Of a DNA stretch of 64,000 bases, positions 33,300-45,318 are shown one piece after another (position 1 is the first letter of the stretch; each line of letters begins with the position of its first letter). Position numbers and translations under genes: made by a program. Under the pieces are notes generated by a model. The model ran no database searches. It worked only from the letters and a program-made list of their open reading frames with translations, and was not told the DNA's origin. The stretch is from Ctena decussata (lineage: Eukaryota; Mollusca; Bivalvia; Lucinida; Lucinidae). The DNA lies in NCBI GenBank assembly GCA_963989385.1, contig OZ022506.1, positions 22,693,903 to 22,757,902 of the forward strand, written 5' to 3'.

Positions 33300-34200
33300 G
33301 CTATTGACCAGATTAGTTTCAAATAATGTTGTGAGAACTTCTAGCCCGACCCCTTTACTATGTCGTTTAGGCAATAAAACAAGCTTAATCTAGTTTCAGA
33401 GTCTATGCGGTTCGCATTTGCAGTATGGATCCTTTGTGCACGTTGGGGTTAAGCGTATTTATTCCACGCGGTTTAAACTGTTAATAACTGACAAGTTCAA
33501 CAGTAAAGGTGGGGATCTTCGACTAATTAACAAAATTAACAGTTTTGGAAGCTGCCAGCCAAAGTCACTAACCAAAGCGTGGGGATGGTGTCGTAAACTA
33601 TGTCAGGAGAAAATAAACCTGATACCAGGGTCGAACAAACTCAGACACCTGTGCACCCGCACAGCCTGACCAGTCTCCGCTGAAATTTATACGGATTAAA
33701 ATGTTCATATATTTGATACACAACACAAAACTCTTTTCACAGCGCCTGGATACGCAGGCTTATCCGTTATTATTCATTATCAACGGGTCAAAGTTCATTT
33801 TCTTTTGTTCATCCGAAAATGTCAACTTAGGAAAAAATCTATATCGCTCAACATATAAATGTAAGATTTTGCTCAAGAAAAGAAAGTTCGAGCGGCGTCA
33901 GAATATAACGGTTGATATAATATATAATAATGAATATGGTGGTAAATTCTATATATCTAATATTCAGGTAAACTTTCTGTTTTGTTTCTTAAATTTGAAT
34001 TGTTTGAAAGCAATACCCATAGCTCCGGAAAAGGGGACGATCACTTGAAATTTTAATTAATTGTTTTTGAAACATACATTTTGTATTCGGAAAAAGGCGA
34101 TCTTAATGAAACACTACAATATGTAAATATTGAAATACATGTTTCCGTGCGATTAAAAGATTCAAATGGGCCGCAACAACATCACAATACCGTATTTATT
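33300..34200. other. Non-coding stretch with two weak ORFs
   Basis: Plus frames of 83 and 115 codons (33,418 and 33,701) have no recognisable domain, no convincing initiation context and an AT-driven composition. No splice-supported exon was seen. Confidence 0.4.
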
Positions 34201-34205
34201 TAAGG

Positions 34206-34355
34206 AATGAATTTCATTTTTCTGAGGTTTATCGAAGTGTAAACTACATTGGGTCACGTGCAAAGTGAATGCACCCCAAAGGGGTTCATGTAAACTTTTC
34301 TAGTGACCCAATGTAGTTTACACTTCGATAAACATCAGAAAAATCAAGTTCATTG
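34206..34355. mobile_element. Palindromic MITE, about 150 bp
   Basis: 'tttatcgaagtgtaaactac' / 'attgggtca' and its complement 'tgacccaatgtagtttacac', with outer arms 'gaa-ttcattttt-ctga'. A second hairpin with 'ggaatgtaaactacattaca' lies at 34,566-34,595. Confidence 0.85.
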
Positions 34356-37300
34356 CTTATATTTACATTCATTTCAATGAAATCTTTCATGAAAAATCTT
34401 ACATAAGCGCTAAAATAGAAGCAGTGAAACATGTACACGCAGCATTTCTGCTAACAGCAGAACAGCATGCATGACGTCATGACGTTGCTTACGTCCAATC
34501 GGATTGTAGAGAGCCATTGTTTATTTTGACGTCATTGACGTCGCGTGTCTCAATGTAATTATTGGAATGTAAACTACATTACATTCCAATGGTTTACTAT
34601 AGGGCTTTTCAATAAATACACCAAGAATGTAAATATTCAGTTATAAGACGCGTTTTCCTTCCAAAACAATCCCAAAAATCTTGATCCGTCTTATTGGATG
34701 GATCTAGATTTTTTCGGATTTTTTGGAAGGCAAAACCTAATGTCAAGTTATAGTTGAACTACATAATTGATTTATATATCTGGATTTCTTTTGGAAAGAA
34801 ACATTCGTCTTATAGCCAAATAAATAAACCCCTGTGAACAGAACGGAAATATTCTATTTTATTTTATACTGACCAGTGAATTCGATGTATAAAAGAGATA
34901 TTGTGAAAAAAATATCGTATCAATTCACTAGTGACTGATACGATTTATATTTTTTTCACAGTAGCAAACCGTGTTTTTGACAGTTTTGGGTTTAATTTCT
35001 TTCCGATACGGTCTTAAATGTAGCGTTCTTGTCTGAAATTATGCTACGGACGTAAACACGTCAAATCAAGCAACTGACGTCATTTTGAGTTGGAGTATCG
35101 GTAATTCGCACGCGACGTCAGTCAGACAGCAGCTGCAAGCGGGTTTCTTAAATCGACATTTTTTTATTTATTCATTAAAATGATATTATAAATCAATTTC
35201 TATGTGCAAACTGTGTTTACAACCAATATTATACACACTCAGTGCGCTAAGACAAGCAAAATGAGTGAGAAAAATGAATAGAAAAAAAGTTATTTTTGAA
35301 GCGCTCTGTTTTCCGTTATTCTCTTAAACAGAAAACAAAGAAGATTTACTTCTACATTCGGTAAAAACCAAAAACATTTCATCTCATGTGTTGAAAATAT
35401 CAGCAATTTCACTCGTGCTACACACTCGTGAAATGGCTGACATTTTCAAGATCATTCGGAGAAGAATTGGTACTCACCCAAAAAAGTCACTGAAACATCC
35501 TTTAGATATCTATTCGAAATTCTGTTATGTTTTATAATGTTGTGCATTTACTAGTCAAAATAAGTTCCGCCGCATTAACTTGAGCACCATTTTATGAAAA
35601 GGTACCATAATGAATGAAATTTGAAGAGCCATTGTAAAACTGATATGACATTTTTATTTAACTTGACAGACAGGTTTTAGAAATTTTATTTTAAAGCGAC
35701 AGCGTAACATTCAGTTTTAGCGGGTTTCTTTTCTAGTTTTCCGAGAATTCACACGAAACAGACTCACCTATTCTCATTTCCCTTCTGTTCCTCTTAGACA
35801 CATTCAAGTTTTTCTGGATTCAAAATGTTCTAAAAACTGGGGAAAATCGAAATTCAAAACGGATTCAACGATAATCTAGCACTTCTTAATTTCAACGTTT
35901 AGTCAGAAAAGACAAATTTCTATTTGCAGTGGCGTTGCAATAAACAATCCAAAACTGCATGCCAGCCACAACTATGCAATAAACTGATGCATTCTTATTT
36001 AAGACTGTTGCGAAGAAAGTTATGCATATGTCCAGTAAAGCAGAGCTAAAATTTATGACTGATAAGCCCAAAATCTGAAAATCAAATTTCGTAGAGTTTT
36101 GATTCAAAGGGATGTAACTTAGAGACTCGTACACTTTAAGATGCAATGTTTGCCATTTGAAGGTTTGTTCAGTTAGATTTAGATGTTTCTGTGTTAGGAT
36201 TTCTCATAAATAAAACGGAGACAAACATAATGGTACTGCGTTTGCGCAGTAAAAGCCTAGCCACACTTTATACTGTTGACTAGTTTTGCGAGGTAACTAA
36301 CTCTGTACATGTAAGCATAAAACTGAAACCTTAAAAGCTTTCCATGGACAAATATTTGGGCAACTAATTAAAAATAAAGATAGTTTGAAAATATAATATT
36401 GAAATCGTCAACATCACATTAAAATTGCGGCGGAATTTATAATATGTTATCATCAACATTAACATTTTCTCTCGCCACTTTAAGCGAAAACACCTTAAAA
36501 TGTAGTTCATGCACAAAAATATCTAAATACTTCGGATTCGGCTAATAGTGCGACTTTGTGATCAGAAGCTATCAAAATCTAAGTGGCATTATTTAAAGAT
36601 TTACGCCCTTATTTTTTATTACAAAAACATTTTCGTGTAATATTTATACACTGAGTAACTCCGAAATGGCCCATTTATACATTTGACAATAATTATTAAA
36701 AGCAAATTTGGTGAGAAGTAACTTTATTCCAAGAAATAAAATAAATTTTGTTAAATCGCGATCCCCTATCGAAATCGCCTCATTGGACAGAATTAATTTG
36801 CTCTGACGTCACTAGCGCGTGCACGAATAAGAAAAATACCTAGGCATCGTCATATGACCGTAAGGCGTGGTATCGACTCCGCTATTGGCTGACGATTGTG
36901 TTCATTTACATTTTCAATCTCGATACTTTATTTTAACTAAAAACTGCAACAAACTGAATCTTTTATTCTGAACTTTTACAATGGATTTACATATGATTAT
37001 ATATAATCTAACGAAATTAGTCATACTGATTATTTTAAAGATGGTGAAAAAAAATGAGGGAGTATACTTTAAGTCATATGAAAATAACTTTGATCAAAAT
37101 GATCGTGTAGAAGTCGTATTTCATAACTAGTGTATGTTTAAGGTGGTATGTCACCCCGCAAAATGTTATAAAATTTACTGTAGATCATGCTTTTTCGTTA
37201 CATGTAGAATTTAACAACCATCATCACAATTTTCAAAACAAAGGCATATACGTTCTCGCCATTCTGAAATTTTTCATTTTCATAACCTCTATGGTTTAAC

Positions 37301-37470
37301 CAGCAAGCGTGCTTTCTCGGTGCCTATTTAAATCATTTGTCTTTTGCAGTCGTCCCGAGCTTCAAAATTCACATGTACCTATATTTATTTTCTTTCTTAT
37401 TTTAGTCGCAAATGAATCCACATGCTCCATTAGAGTTGTCAGACACGTACCCAACGACGACGATGAAAAA
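34356..37470. other. AT-rich non-coding region
   Basis: No recognised exon. It holds short inverted repeats (34,566-34,595; 34,885-34,975; 35,395-35,455), a fragment related to the 'gatggatctagatttttt' repeat (34,690-34,820, also at 52.6 kb), and a 'ttaaggtggtatgtcacc' end at 37,139 resembling the TTAA element termini. Confidence 0.5.
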
Positions 37471-37472
37471 TT

Positions 37473-37711
37473 GAGCCACGACACGGCAAAACCAACAAAC
37501 TGGCGTGTGCGCCCAGCGAAGACTCAGATCTGCCTAGGCATCCGCCAAGTCTGATCAGAGTCTTCGCTATCCGCTTGGAGCTGGCTTAGACCCATAGCTA
37601 CCCTTTAAGCGTACAGCAAAGACTCTGATAAGACTGGGCGGATGCCCAGGCTGATCTTATTCTTTGCTGGACGCACATGCTACTTTGTTGGTTCTGTCGT
37701 GTCGCGGTTCA
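37473..37711. mobile_element. Palindromic MITE family A, copy 6
   Basis: gagccacgacacggcaaaac ... 'tctgtcgtgtcgcggttc'; full length, immediate flanks TT and AA. Confidence 0.9.
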
Positions 37712-37799
37712 AAAAAGTAGTGACACGCAGGAAACAACTGGACTCTGGACCAGGGCAAATGTTGAGGATATACTTGTTGTTGTTGCTATTGGTTTGTTG

Positions 37800-37978
37800 C
37801 TTTACATCCACGGCAAACAGCTATGGTCATGTCGGGGCGGTCAGTTTATCTAACCACACTATTCCTGGGTAGGCTTAGATTAGACCTCCTAAGCGATTAA
37901 CCAGTCTAAGTGCACATACTTTCGCCAGTAACTGACAACTGCCCTTCTTGAATCAGCGGAAGGAGAAACGAAATGATA
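37800..37978 (-). mobile_element. Dispersed element 'SRRAVVSYWRK' copy 1
   Basis: The minus strand carries tttcgtttctccttccgctg, 'gggcagttgtcagttactgg' and 'gacatgaccatagctgttt', as at 59,207. Translation SPSADSRRAVVSYWRKYVH is preserved, then a one-base deletion breaks the frame relative to the other copy. A hydrophobic plus-strand frame reading into it is spurious. Confidence 0.75.
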
Positions 37979-38182
37979 AACAAGAGATGGTAAATGTACA
38001 GTGATGAGCAGACAGACTATGCCGTACTGGTTTTGTAAGATGGTCATTGGTGAAATTGTGGCCCAATGACTATCTATCATCACCGTACGTTGTAGGTCTA
38101 AACCAGCCATTGATAATAACAAGGAAGAAACAAAAACCGTTTGTTTGAAGACCTAATGACCGCTCACAGAAAGTCCAAGCGG

Positions 38183-38183
<1 letters not shown>

Positions 38184-38231
<48 letters not shown>
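38184..38231. repeat. (CT)n microsatellite
   Basis: About 24 CT units. Confidence 0.98.
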
Positions 38232-38236
<5 letters not shown>

Positions 38237-38574
38237 CCGTCGTTTCACCTAGGGGCTAAAGCTATCGGCCCGAAATATCTAAAATATTGCCGAAAGAGCT
38301 TCAAAACCACGAATCTCTTCGTGAACTATTTATCCCTACTGGTAACTATCGACGTATTTACGTGGCTCAGTTTGAGGGGAAACCAGTTATTAGGTTTTAC
38401 TGCAGAGATAATGAGAAGTAGAGGGACGGGAGAAGACTGATGAACACTTTTACTGGCTACCACTACCATGACACCGAGCGCAAACAAAACCACAGAACCG
38501 TCCGAGTGACCGCAGTAAAATAAATAAAGTTAAAGCTATATGTGTACGCTGCCATGGTCTGAGCCATTTTTTCA

Positions 38575-38775
38575 AATGTTGACAAGTTTGGTAACCTCCT
38601 GTTTGTTTTCCTTAGCGAAGGAACTATCTGAAAAGGGACTTACTCTTTAAGGAAAGAATTTGCTCCTAATGGAGCAAATTCTTTTCTTTAAGAGGGGACC
38701 CCCGTTGAGACAGGAAGCAAACTGAATTTGAAAGAGTTGCTTCCCTGAAAGCGTACTGCCCAAGAACCTTAAACT
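38575..38775. repeat. Dispersed repeat family C with hairpin
   Basis: 'ggaaagaatttgctcctaat' + complement, flanked by 'cctcctgtttgttttcctta' and 'gaagcaaactga ... gagttgcttccc'. Confidence 0.75.
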
Positions 38776-39108
38776 TATTTGTAGCTGTACAGATGAAACT
38801 CAAAGAAACGACCGGAGTTCGAACCAGATCATACCTGCTTGGTGTAACTCTGATGTCTTAGTTTGAAAAAGCAGTAACTGAGCGTCCTTTACACCAGTCA
38901 GAGTATGGTATTTTAGCACCAAAAACTCGGGCTGTCACATCGAAAGAAGGCCAGAGACCACCTGTGGTCATATTTATATAACCACTTAAGTCGTTGCTAT
39001 GCTGTTGCTAAGGCTCAATTTTAAGCACAGTAGTATTTTGCACACAAGTTGATCGAATAAAGAGTATTTGACATAAACAAGAATCTATATACATGTAATA
39101 CATGTATA

Positions 39109-39855
39109 TACCCCTCGCCAAAAGTTAAGCATTTTTAAAAGTAAATGTGTACCAAGATTACAAGAAATCATAATACTTTAGTTCACTTTCAGTCTGAAGA
39201 TAATATGCATTCGTTCATCAACACCAATGCTTTAGCATTGTAAAAACATCAAATCTAAATTGATGTCAGTAAGCACGGAAATAAATCCCCCAAAAATTCA
39301 CATTTTCGAAAGAAAATGATGCTTTGGTTTTTTTTTTTTTTTTTTTTTTTACGATAATGAAAGCAGTAATTTCGTTTTCGCCAAAAACATTTAGCGTTAC
39401 AGAACGTTAAATTGGTGTTAAAGAAAAGTCACTAACAGCACATTACAATGTTTTTTTTTCTACCCCAAAATTCAGTTTTTGGACATATACGTTTGTGCTC
39501 GCTTTGTGCAGTTGATACTCAAATTTAAATCAAAGTTGCTAATTTAACGAGTGAGTGAGTGAGTGAACACGGGTTTAACGTCCCACCAACAACGAGGTCA
39601 TATGGAGACGGGACCTTGGTTTAAAATCTCATCCAATAGACCGGAGAAGCGGGTATCGACCTTGCAATCCCTGGATTGGTAGTCCGGAGTGTTATCCACT
39701 ACACTTCAGCCACTCCTACTAATTTAACGATGATTTATCATTGGTGTTGATAATAGACTACATCAACTTCCACAGAAAGTTAGAATTCCATTGTTATTAT
39801 CTCCAATAAACATGTTTTGTTTCTTTTAACATTGCTCAACTTTTGGCGAGGAGTG
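39109..39855. mobile_element. Tc1/mariner-like element with a SINE nested inside
   Basis: 'cccctcgccaaaagttaagc' at the left and 'tgctcaacttttggcgaggag' at the right form inverted termini. The left end is flanked by TA; the right junction is less clear. No transposase frame. A SINE (39,551-39,718) is inserted within it. A T-run lies near 39,330-39,350. Confidence 0.65.
39551..39718 (-). mobile_element. SINE family 1 with 12-bp target duplication
   Basis: A reverse-orientation copy of the 33,127 SINE (gtgagtgagtgagtgaacac ... 'agtccggagtgttatccact'). CTAATTTAACGA flanks it exactly on both sides (39,539-39,550 and 39,719-39,730), proof of retroposition into the Tc1-like element. Confidence 0.95.
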
Positions 39856-40259
39856 TCTGAAGAAAGTGACTGAATCTTTAACATATGCCTTTGCAGCCAA
39901 AAATGCATCGTGGTATCTTTCTCCGGAAAGGATCTCTGAACCCCTTTTCAGAACTTGGATCAAACTAACCCAGAAGATTGGCCGAACTGAGCTATGCTCC
40001 CGCTCCCCCAAGGTTGCTGCACCAACCTGACAGAATGATGAATGGAACACAATAAGAAAATTTCATATTATTCCAGTTACTAATGGAGTTGGGTTACTAG
40101 TAATTTTGATATTGTGACGTCACCATTGTCACTTGGGTATGTATGATATGCAATTGTTAACAACCCCCATGCCATCTGCGTATGGCCTCGTCCAATTACA
40201 ATAGAGGTCTGTTCTGTTCTGTTCGGCAAAATCTTAGTCTTTGTAGGTCCTAAATAATT

Positions 40260-40498
40260 GAGCCGCGACACGGCAAAACCAATAAAGTGGCATGTGCGCC
40301 CAGCGAAAACTAAGATCAGCCTGGGCATCCGCTCAGTCTGATCAGAGTCTTCGCTGTCCGCATGGTGCTAGCTTAAACCCTTAGCTACTCTTTAAGCGCA
40401 CAGCGGAGATTCTGATCAGACTGGGAGGATGCCCAGGCTGATTTGAATCTTCGCTGGGTGCACATGCCACATTGTTGGTTTTGTCAGGTAACGGCTCA
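40260..40498. mobile_element. Palindromic MITE family A, copy 7
   Basis: gagccgcgacacggcaaaac ... 'ttgtcaggtaacggctca'. Confidence 0.9.
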
Positions 40499-41392
40499 TT
40501 TATCATTTTCCTTCAGAATCGGCTGATCTACATGATAAATATTCCGTAAAAATTCGAAGTATTGAACAGATAGGTTTGCTCAAACCGACTCATCTACAAG
40601 AATAATCTTTCCTTTAAGAGTTGATCCCTTTGCAAAGAAAAGCAAAAATAAAACTGACAGAGGAGTTGCTTCCCTTGAGTGTACCCATTCACCTGAATAC
40701 AAACTAAAGTGTTAGTGTAAGCCTGTGACTTTGCCCTTTAGTCGGCAATATTCAGATGATGGCTTCTAGTATGTTTAACTTAAGGAAATAAATATTGTCA
40801 TCTCAAGTTAACTAACCCTACAAAATATGCCTCTATCCTATCATAATTGTTTATTCTTGTCTCCAACCAGGAGAGCGGGCAGGGGAGGGGAGGGGAGGAG
40901 GCGGGTGGGGGGAGGGGGATGACCCCGGAGATTAGATATTTCATTCCTTCATTCCAAAGGTAATGCGATAGTGACATCATGAATCAAACATAAAAAACAA
41001 TTTGATATTTAGCAATCAAAAAGTTTGACGCAAAACTTTGACACATGCAATGAAAATGCGTAAATCCTATTTTAACTGACCCTTGGCCCAACCAAGAAGC
41101 CTCACTCTATGACTTACATATTCCACTTCAAAGGTGATCCTATAGAGACATAAACCAATTTTGAAAAGAATTCTCCGACTGAATACAGGGACACGAGCAT
41201 TCGAAGACACCTAACGCAAAACTTTTAAATCCAGACAGGCAGATAAACAGACAAGCAAAAGGACACATGGTTGACATGATGCAAATTACAGATCCCCTGC
41301 CGGGGGTATAAAAGCTATGATAAAACATTTCCAATGTGCTTTCACATTCATAATTCTTACTATCAGCTCCTGTAACTTATAACAAGAGATAT
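40499..41392. other. Non-coding stretch with G-rich run
   Basis: No exon recognised. A family C fragment lies at about 40,600-40,700, and a G-rich tract (40,876-40,918, 'ggggaggggaggggaggagg') with at least four G-runs could form a G-quadruplex. Confidence 0.6.
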
Positions 41393-41629
41393 GAGCCAGG
41401 TACGAGAAAACCATCAAAGTGGTTGTGCTCCCAGCGCAGACTCAGATCAGCCTGGGCATCCGCGCAGTCTGATCAGACTCTTCGCTGAGCGCTTAAAGGG
41501 TAGCTAAGGGTCTAAACTACCTTCATGCGGACAGCGAAGACTTTAATCAGACTGGGCGGATGCCCAGGCTGACCTGAGTCTTTGCTGGACGCATATGCAA
41601 CTTTGTTGGTTTTCTCGTGTTGCGGCTCA
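41393..41629. mobile_element. Palindromic MITE family A, copy 8
   Basis: 'gagccaggtacgagaaaacc' ... 'ttctcgtgttgcggctca'. Symmetric outer 'atatgagcc' / 'ggctcatat' flanks hint at the target site. A short (GT)n/G-run follows at 41,690-41,718. Confidence 0.9.
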
Positions 41630-41762
41630 TATGCTCTATAAGGATGCATAGGTATACCACCATGCTTTCTCACCAGTTTTAAATGTTCGTGTGTGTGTGT
41701 GTGGGGGGGGGGGGGGGAAGGGGATCTTTAGTGACTTCCTGTATGCGCCCCTGAGCACCCTT

Positions 41763-41965
41763 CCCAGCAGGCATTTAATGTTCAGACTCAATTTTAAATC
41801 AATGTTGAATCATACCCTGAATTTGAAAAGTGATTCAACCTTGAGGCCTCAATATTTGACTTAAACCTTGAGATCTCAACATTGATTCAATCTTTGTAAT
41901 TCAATCTTGAATCAATTTTGAATTGTACGCTGAGTTTGAAAAATTGATTCAAGTTTGAGGCTTCA
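41763..41965. mobile_element. Family B-like element with a TTGATTCAA core
   Basis: Begins 'cccagcaggcattt' like family B, then repeats of 'tt(g)aatcaat(g/t)ttgaat' and 'gattcaaccttgagg'. The right terminus is not clear, so it may be truncated. Confidence 0.55.
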
Positions 41966-42590
41966 AGGTAAAATCAAAGAATTTACACAAGTTTCAGCAC
42001 TTACCAAACTTTCATACCTAATCATATCAATCAGTCATGCTCTGTCACAATAAATACCATAGCATATTGCATCGACATTGATACGTTATAGGTATGCGTG
42101 CTGTTTATCATGAAACGAAAAGAAAAAATGTGAACCAAATTAGATAATCTTTATTTTACACCAAAGATAACAATATAATCGGTTTTATCCTTTTCCCAGA
42201 AATTAACGAGACTGTATCTCCATACAAACAACAACAACAACAACTACCACGTCTATTACTATAACTACTACTACAAATACTACTACTCCTAGTAATAATC
42301 ATAGTTTACTCAGTGTGACAGGAATAGATGTTTTAGCAATGTCTGCCTTCACAACATTAACAGTTCTTGGCAATGATAATATTTTGCGACCTTCTTTTGT
42401 GCCACTGTGACATTGGTCAGTTTTGCTGCAACCTGCCTATTTCAATCTGGCTCCCACAATGCCATGCGGCAAATGGGGCTTGAAAACATTACTTATTTAC
42501 TTGTTTTATTACTTCATTGCTGACATGCCACGGTACATGTAACTCAAATAGTAGGCACATTCGATATATTTACCTGGGTAAACCCGAGCA

Positions 42591-42669
<79 letters not shown>
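42591..42669. repeat. (ATCT)n tetranucleotide microsatellite
   Basis: About 19 near-perfect ATCT units. Likely polymorphic. The 'YLSIYLSI' frame over it is an artefact. Confidence 0.98.
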
Positions 42670-43010
42670 CGTCCGCACATCAACTCACCCATGAGAACTC
42701 GGATATGTTTGGCCATTATTATCTATGCTATATACCCGGCCGACAATTCAGTGGCCACTAACTATTTTCTTTTCCATTTCTTTTCATGTTGTCTATTTCT
42801 TATAACGATGTTCCCCACTAAGCTTAATGGAACAAATCTATAAACATGCACCTCCTGGCATCGAGTCTGGCAGGTGCATACTGGTAAATTTTTTCGGTTG
42901 TTCCGTCCAAAAACTTGATTAAACCCTGAACCGATTCCCAAATTCGATGAGCTGCCATTATTTGGCGAATATTCGTCACAGACCTAAGGGTGAAGATTGC
43001 CCCTTTATCT

Positions 43011-43119
43011 CCAAGCAGGCACTTGACGTCGAAATGACGTCGTACTGATGTCGATGCGACGGTCATCACGTCGCATCGACGTCAATACGACATCATTTCG
43101 ACAATGTGTGCCCACTAGG
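43011..43119. mobile_element. Palindromic element family B, copy 4
   Basis: ccaagcaggcacttgacgtc ... 'gacatcatttcgacaatgtg'; regular 11-bp spaced TGACGTC-like motifs. Confidence 0.8.
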
Positions 43120-43395
43120 AGCTGTCTGCTGTTCGAGAGATCTCTTCAAACTAGAAACTTCCGTTGTAATAAAAAAAAAAGTTCAAGTACAGTCAAACCT
43201 GTTTTACGGGGTCACCCAAAAGGGTCATACAAAAACTGCTGCTTAAGACAGAAAACCCCTCAATACAAGTTCATTTGCACCATATTTTGGATCAATTGAT
43301 TAAGGAGCCCTAAAAAGATTCAGTTTGATTCAAAGTAAGCCTAAGATCAGCCTGTGCACCTGCCCTGTCTAATCAGATTCTTCCCTCATCGCGTA

Positions 43396-43577
43396 TACAG
43401 TGGACCCTCTTTTAATACAACAACAGTATTTGTTCCCAAACATTTTGCTGTTAAACTGAATCTGCTGTTGAAAAGAATACACATTTAGAACAATATAGCC
43501 ATTCCGTGCATATCAGAATGACGTTATAAAGAATTTTGCTGTTATAATGAGGGCCGTTATAAAGGGGATTGACTGTA
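43396..43577. mobile_element. pogo/Tigger-like MITE
   Basis: 'tacagtggaccctcttttaa' ... 'gttataaaggggattgactg' + ta: inverted termini CAGT(g/c)(g/a)A(c/t)CCC(t) with TA on both sides. Terminal CAGTC and TA duplication are typical of the pogo branch of Tc1/mariner. Confidence 0.7.
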
Positions 43578-43857
43578 CAATCTATCCTATGCATCCTGGT
43601 GAATATCAAGTCGAACGTGAAGATTCGTATCACTTGCGCAATTGTGCAGGCTGATTAAGGTCCATTTTCGCGCAAAGCCAATCAGTTCAAAAAGCTGAAA
43701 CGATTCGCAAAAAATAAAATGATTCGCAAAAAATATCAAGAAATCATTTGAAGTATTGAATGTTTGTTTCCTATTCTAGGACACAATCTTTGCCCCTCAA
43801 AGTCTTGGATATAAAGGCCCAGGTGGCTGTTAATTTTATCTTCCTGTATAATAGGTG

Positions 43858-43918
43858 CTATTTCCTCTTATAATTATGTTCAAAGGCAGCATACTGGGAA
43901 ACGCTATGGGGTCCATTG
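43858..43918 (-). CDS. Terminal exon of an unrecognised minus-strand gene
   Basis: Acceptor 'catgctgttcctcag' then one base that completes a Ser with the exon at 44,467 (AG + C), 19 codons NGPHSVSQYAAFEHNYKRK and a TAG stop. Phase agreement with the upstream exon and the good acceptor are the support; I do not recognise the family. The intron between them holds a family-A MITE (43,980-44,236). No polyadenylation signal was noticed close downstream. Confidence 0.5.
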
Positions 43919-43979
43919 CTGAGGAACAGCATGCATAAATTAGTCCAATATTGTGCGATATACATGTAATAATACATAT

Positions 43980-44236
43980 GTGCCACGACACGAGAATCCC
44001 CAAAAAGTAGTTGTTCCCAAGCGCAGATTCAGATCAGCCTTGGCATCCGCCCAGTCTCTTCCCTTAGCGCTTAAAAGGCAGCTAAAGGTCTAAGTTACCT
44101 CCATGCGGACAGCGAAGACTCAGATCAGCCTGGGCATCCGGACAGTGAAGACTCTGATCAGACTGGGCGGATGCCCAGGCTGATCTGAGTCTTCGCTGGG
44201 CGCACGTGACACTTTGTTGCTTTTCGTGTCGCAGCT
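43980..44236. mobile_element. Palindromic MITE family A, copy 9 (rearranged)
   Basis: 'gccacgacacgagaatcccc' ... 'tttcgtgtcgcagct', longer than its siblings because the central 'cagcgaagactcagatcagc' segment is partly duplicated. Confidence 0.85.
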
Positions 44237-44466
44237 AATATATATCACTATTACCCATATGCACCAGCATGTTGTCCGATAATGAAGTCAGTTTTCAGAA
44301 ACACAGGTGAGCCTCATGCGGAGAGGTTTCTGGACCAGATGGGCGGTTATCTTTGAGTCTGGTTGATCATATAATTATGAACCATATTGTGCCTTGCAAG
44401 GGCTAACTCTGATTCTATCATAATGGCTATAAACACCAGCTTTACTAGAAACCAAGAAAAAGTCAC

Positions 44467-44552
44467 CTGAGCCTTAGTGTTTCAGTTGGTTCCTTCTTTT
44501 GCATCCGAAGGTCATTAATAACAGAGGTGCTAACAATATCAAAGTTCTTGCC
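44467..44552 (-). CDS. Internal exon of an unrecognised minus-strand gene
   Basis: An 86-nt exon, acceptor 'ctgattttatcaag', donor CTCAG/gtgact, encoding GKNFDIVSTSVINDLRMQKK then EPTETLRL with two bases over. The residue mix is that of a real, soluble, charged protein rather than AT noise. It joins in phase to the terminal exon at 43,858. An upstream mini-exon (44,606-44,633) with a perfect donor joins in phase 0, but the intron between would be only 53 bp. No family recognised. Confidence 0.5.
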
Positions 44553-44605
44553 CTTGATAAAATCAGAGTAAATAATTAAGACTCATGGCTGTGCTAATTA
44601 CTTAC

Positions 44606-44633
44606 AGAGCTGCGCTTTACCATGTAGCTGGTA
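44606..44633 (-). CDS. Possible mini-exon with start codon, same gene
   Basis: 28 nt reading (x)TSYMVKRSS, acceptor 'atttacaatatcag' and perfect donor TCT/gtaagt; phase 0 into GKNFDIV. The ATG inside (44,623-44,621) could be the initiator, making a 54-residue protein starting MVKRSSGKNF, or it could be an internal methionine. The 53-bp intron is unusually short for a mollusc, which lowers confidence. Confidence 0.3.
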
Positions 44634-44668
44634 CTGATATTGTAAATAACTAAAACTTATGATGGATA

Positions 44669-44785
44669 AGTAATATTTAGAGAATTGAACTGTACGAGTA
44701 ATTGTTATAACCTACGAGGGGGCGGAACCCCCGAGATGGTTATATCAATTACAAGGACATTCAATTTTCTAAATGTTTTGTATCA
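44669..44785. repeat. Imperfect palindrome, MITE-like
   Basis: 'agagaattgaactgtacgag' / 'taattgttataacc' and complements 'ggttatatcaattac' / 'attcaattttct', with a GC-rich centre 'cgagggggcggaacccccg'. Confidence 0.7.
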
Positions 44786-45094
44786 TGGTCCAATCAGAAA
44801 CCCATGAGAATTTTCTTCCTGGCTGTCTCTTTCAGAATGTTTATTGCTGCCGGTGACATTGTTTAAATTAGCTCCGATAATCAAGTCTGGCATATTTATG
44901 CGTTTGTGGCCCGCTTTTTAAATTGACTGATAAGCTAATTACCTCAGCCAAAAATTGCAGGAAATTTTGAACTTCAAATATAATGGCTTGGCGCATTAGT
45001 CTACTTTGTTTGCAAATATGTATTAAATGATGAATTCAAAGTTACAGTGCTTTAACACTGTACAGAATAATGTCTGACTGTGCATTGTTTAAAT

Positions 45095-45318
45095 CAAGGG
45101 CGTAGCTGCCTTTACGCAAATACGCAGATGCGAATTGAAATTTTGTCAAAATTGACAAAATTTCCAAACGCACCTGCATATTTACATGCCGAAATTTTAG
45201 AAATAAGATAAGATTTCAATACCAACTGCCAAAGAGGCTGAAACACTACTTTTCCCTTCAAGGAGTACACAAAAACATGATTCTGCGTATCATGAAATTG
45301 CTCCTAGCTACGCCCCTG
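45095..45318. mobile_element. hAT-like MITE, CAGGGGCGTAGCT termini
   Basis: 'caagggcgtagct' at the left, 'agctacgcccctg' at the right, each flanked by taaat. The CAGGG(G) terminus fits hAT-type MITEs, but only 5 bp of target duplication can be aligned. An internal stem 'aattttgtcaaaattgacaa' is present. Confidence 0.6.

Noticed and set aside
33701..34048. A 115-codon plus ORF
   Set aside because: AT-driven composition, no domain, no splice or promoter support.
37642..37872. A plus-strand ORF with a signal-peptide-like segment (MLRIYLLLLLLVCCFTSTANS region)
   Set aside because: Its second half is the reverse complement of the 'SRRAVVSYWRK' dispersed element, and the start overlaps a family-A MITE; the hydrophobic stretch comes from GTTGTT repeats.
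39986..40045. A minus-strand exon candidate VGAATLGEREHSSVRPIFW with acceptor and gttagt donor
   Set aside because: No second exon in phase, no family, and the frame runs into a transposon end; support is too weak to list as a gene.
42517..42843. A 108-codon ORF with YLSI repeats
   Set aside because: It is the (ATCT)n microsatellite plus flanks.
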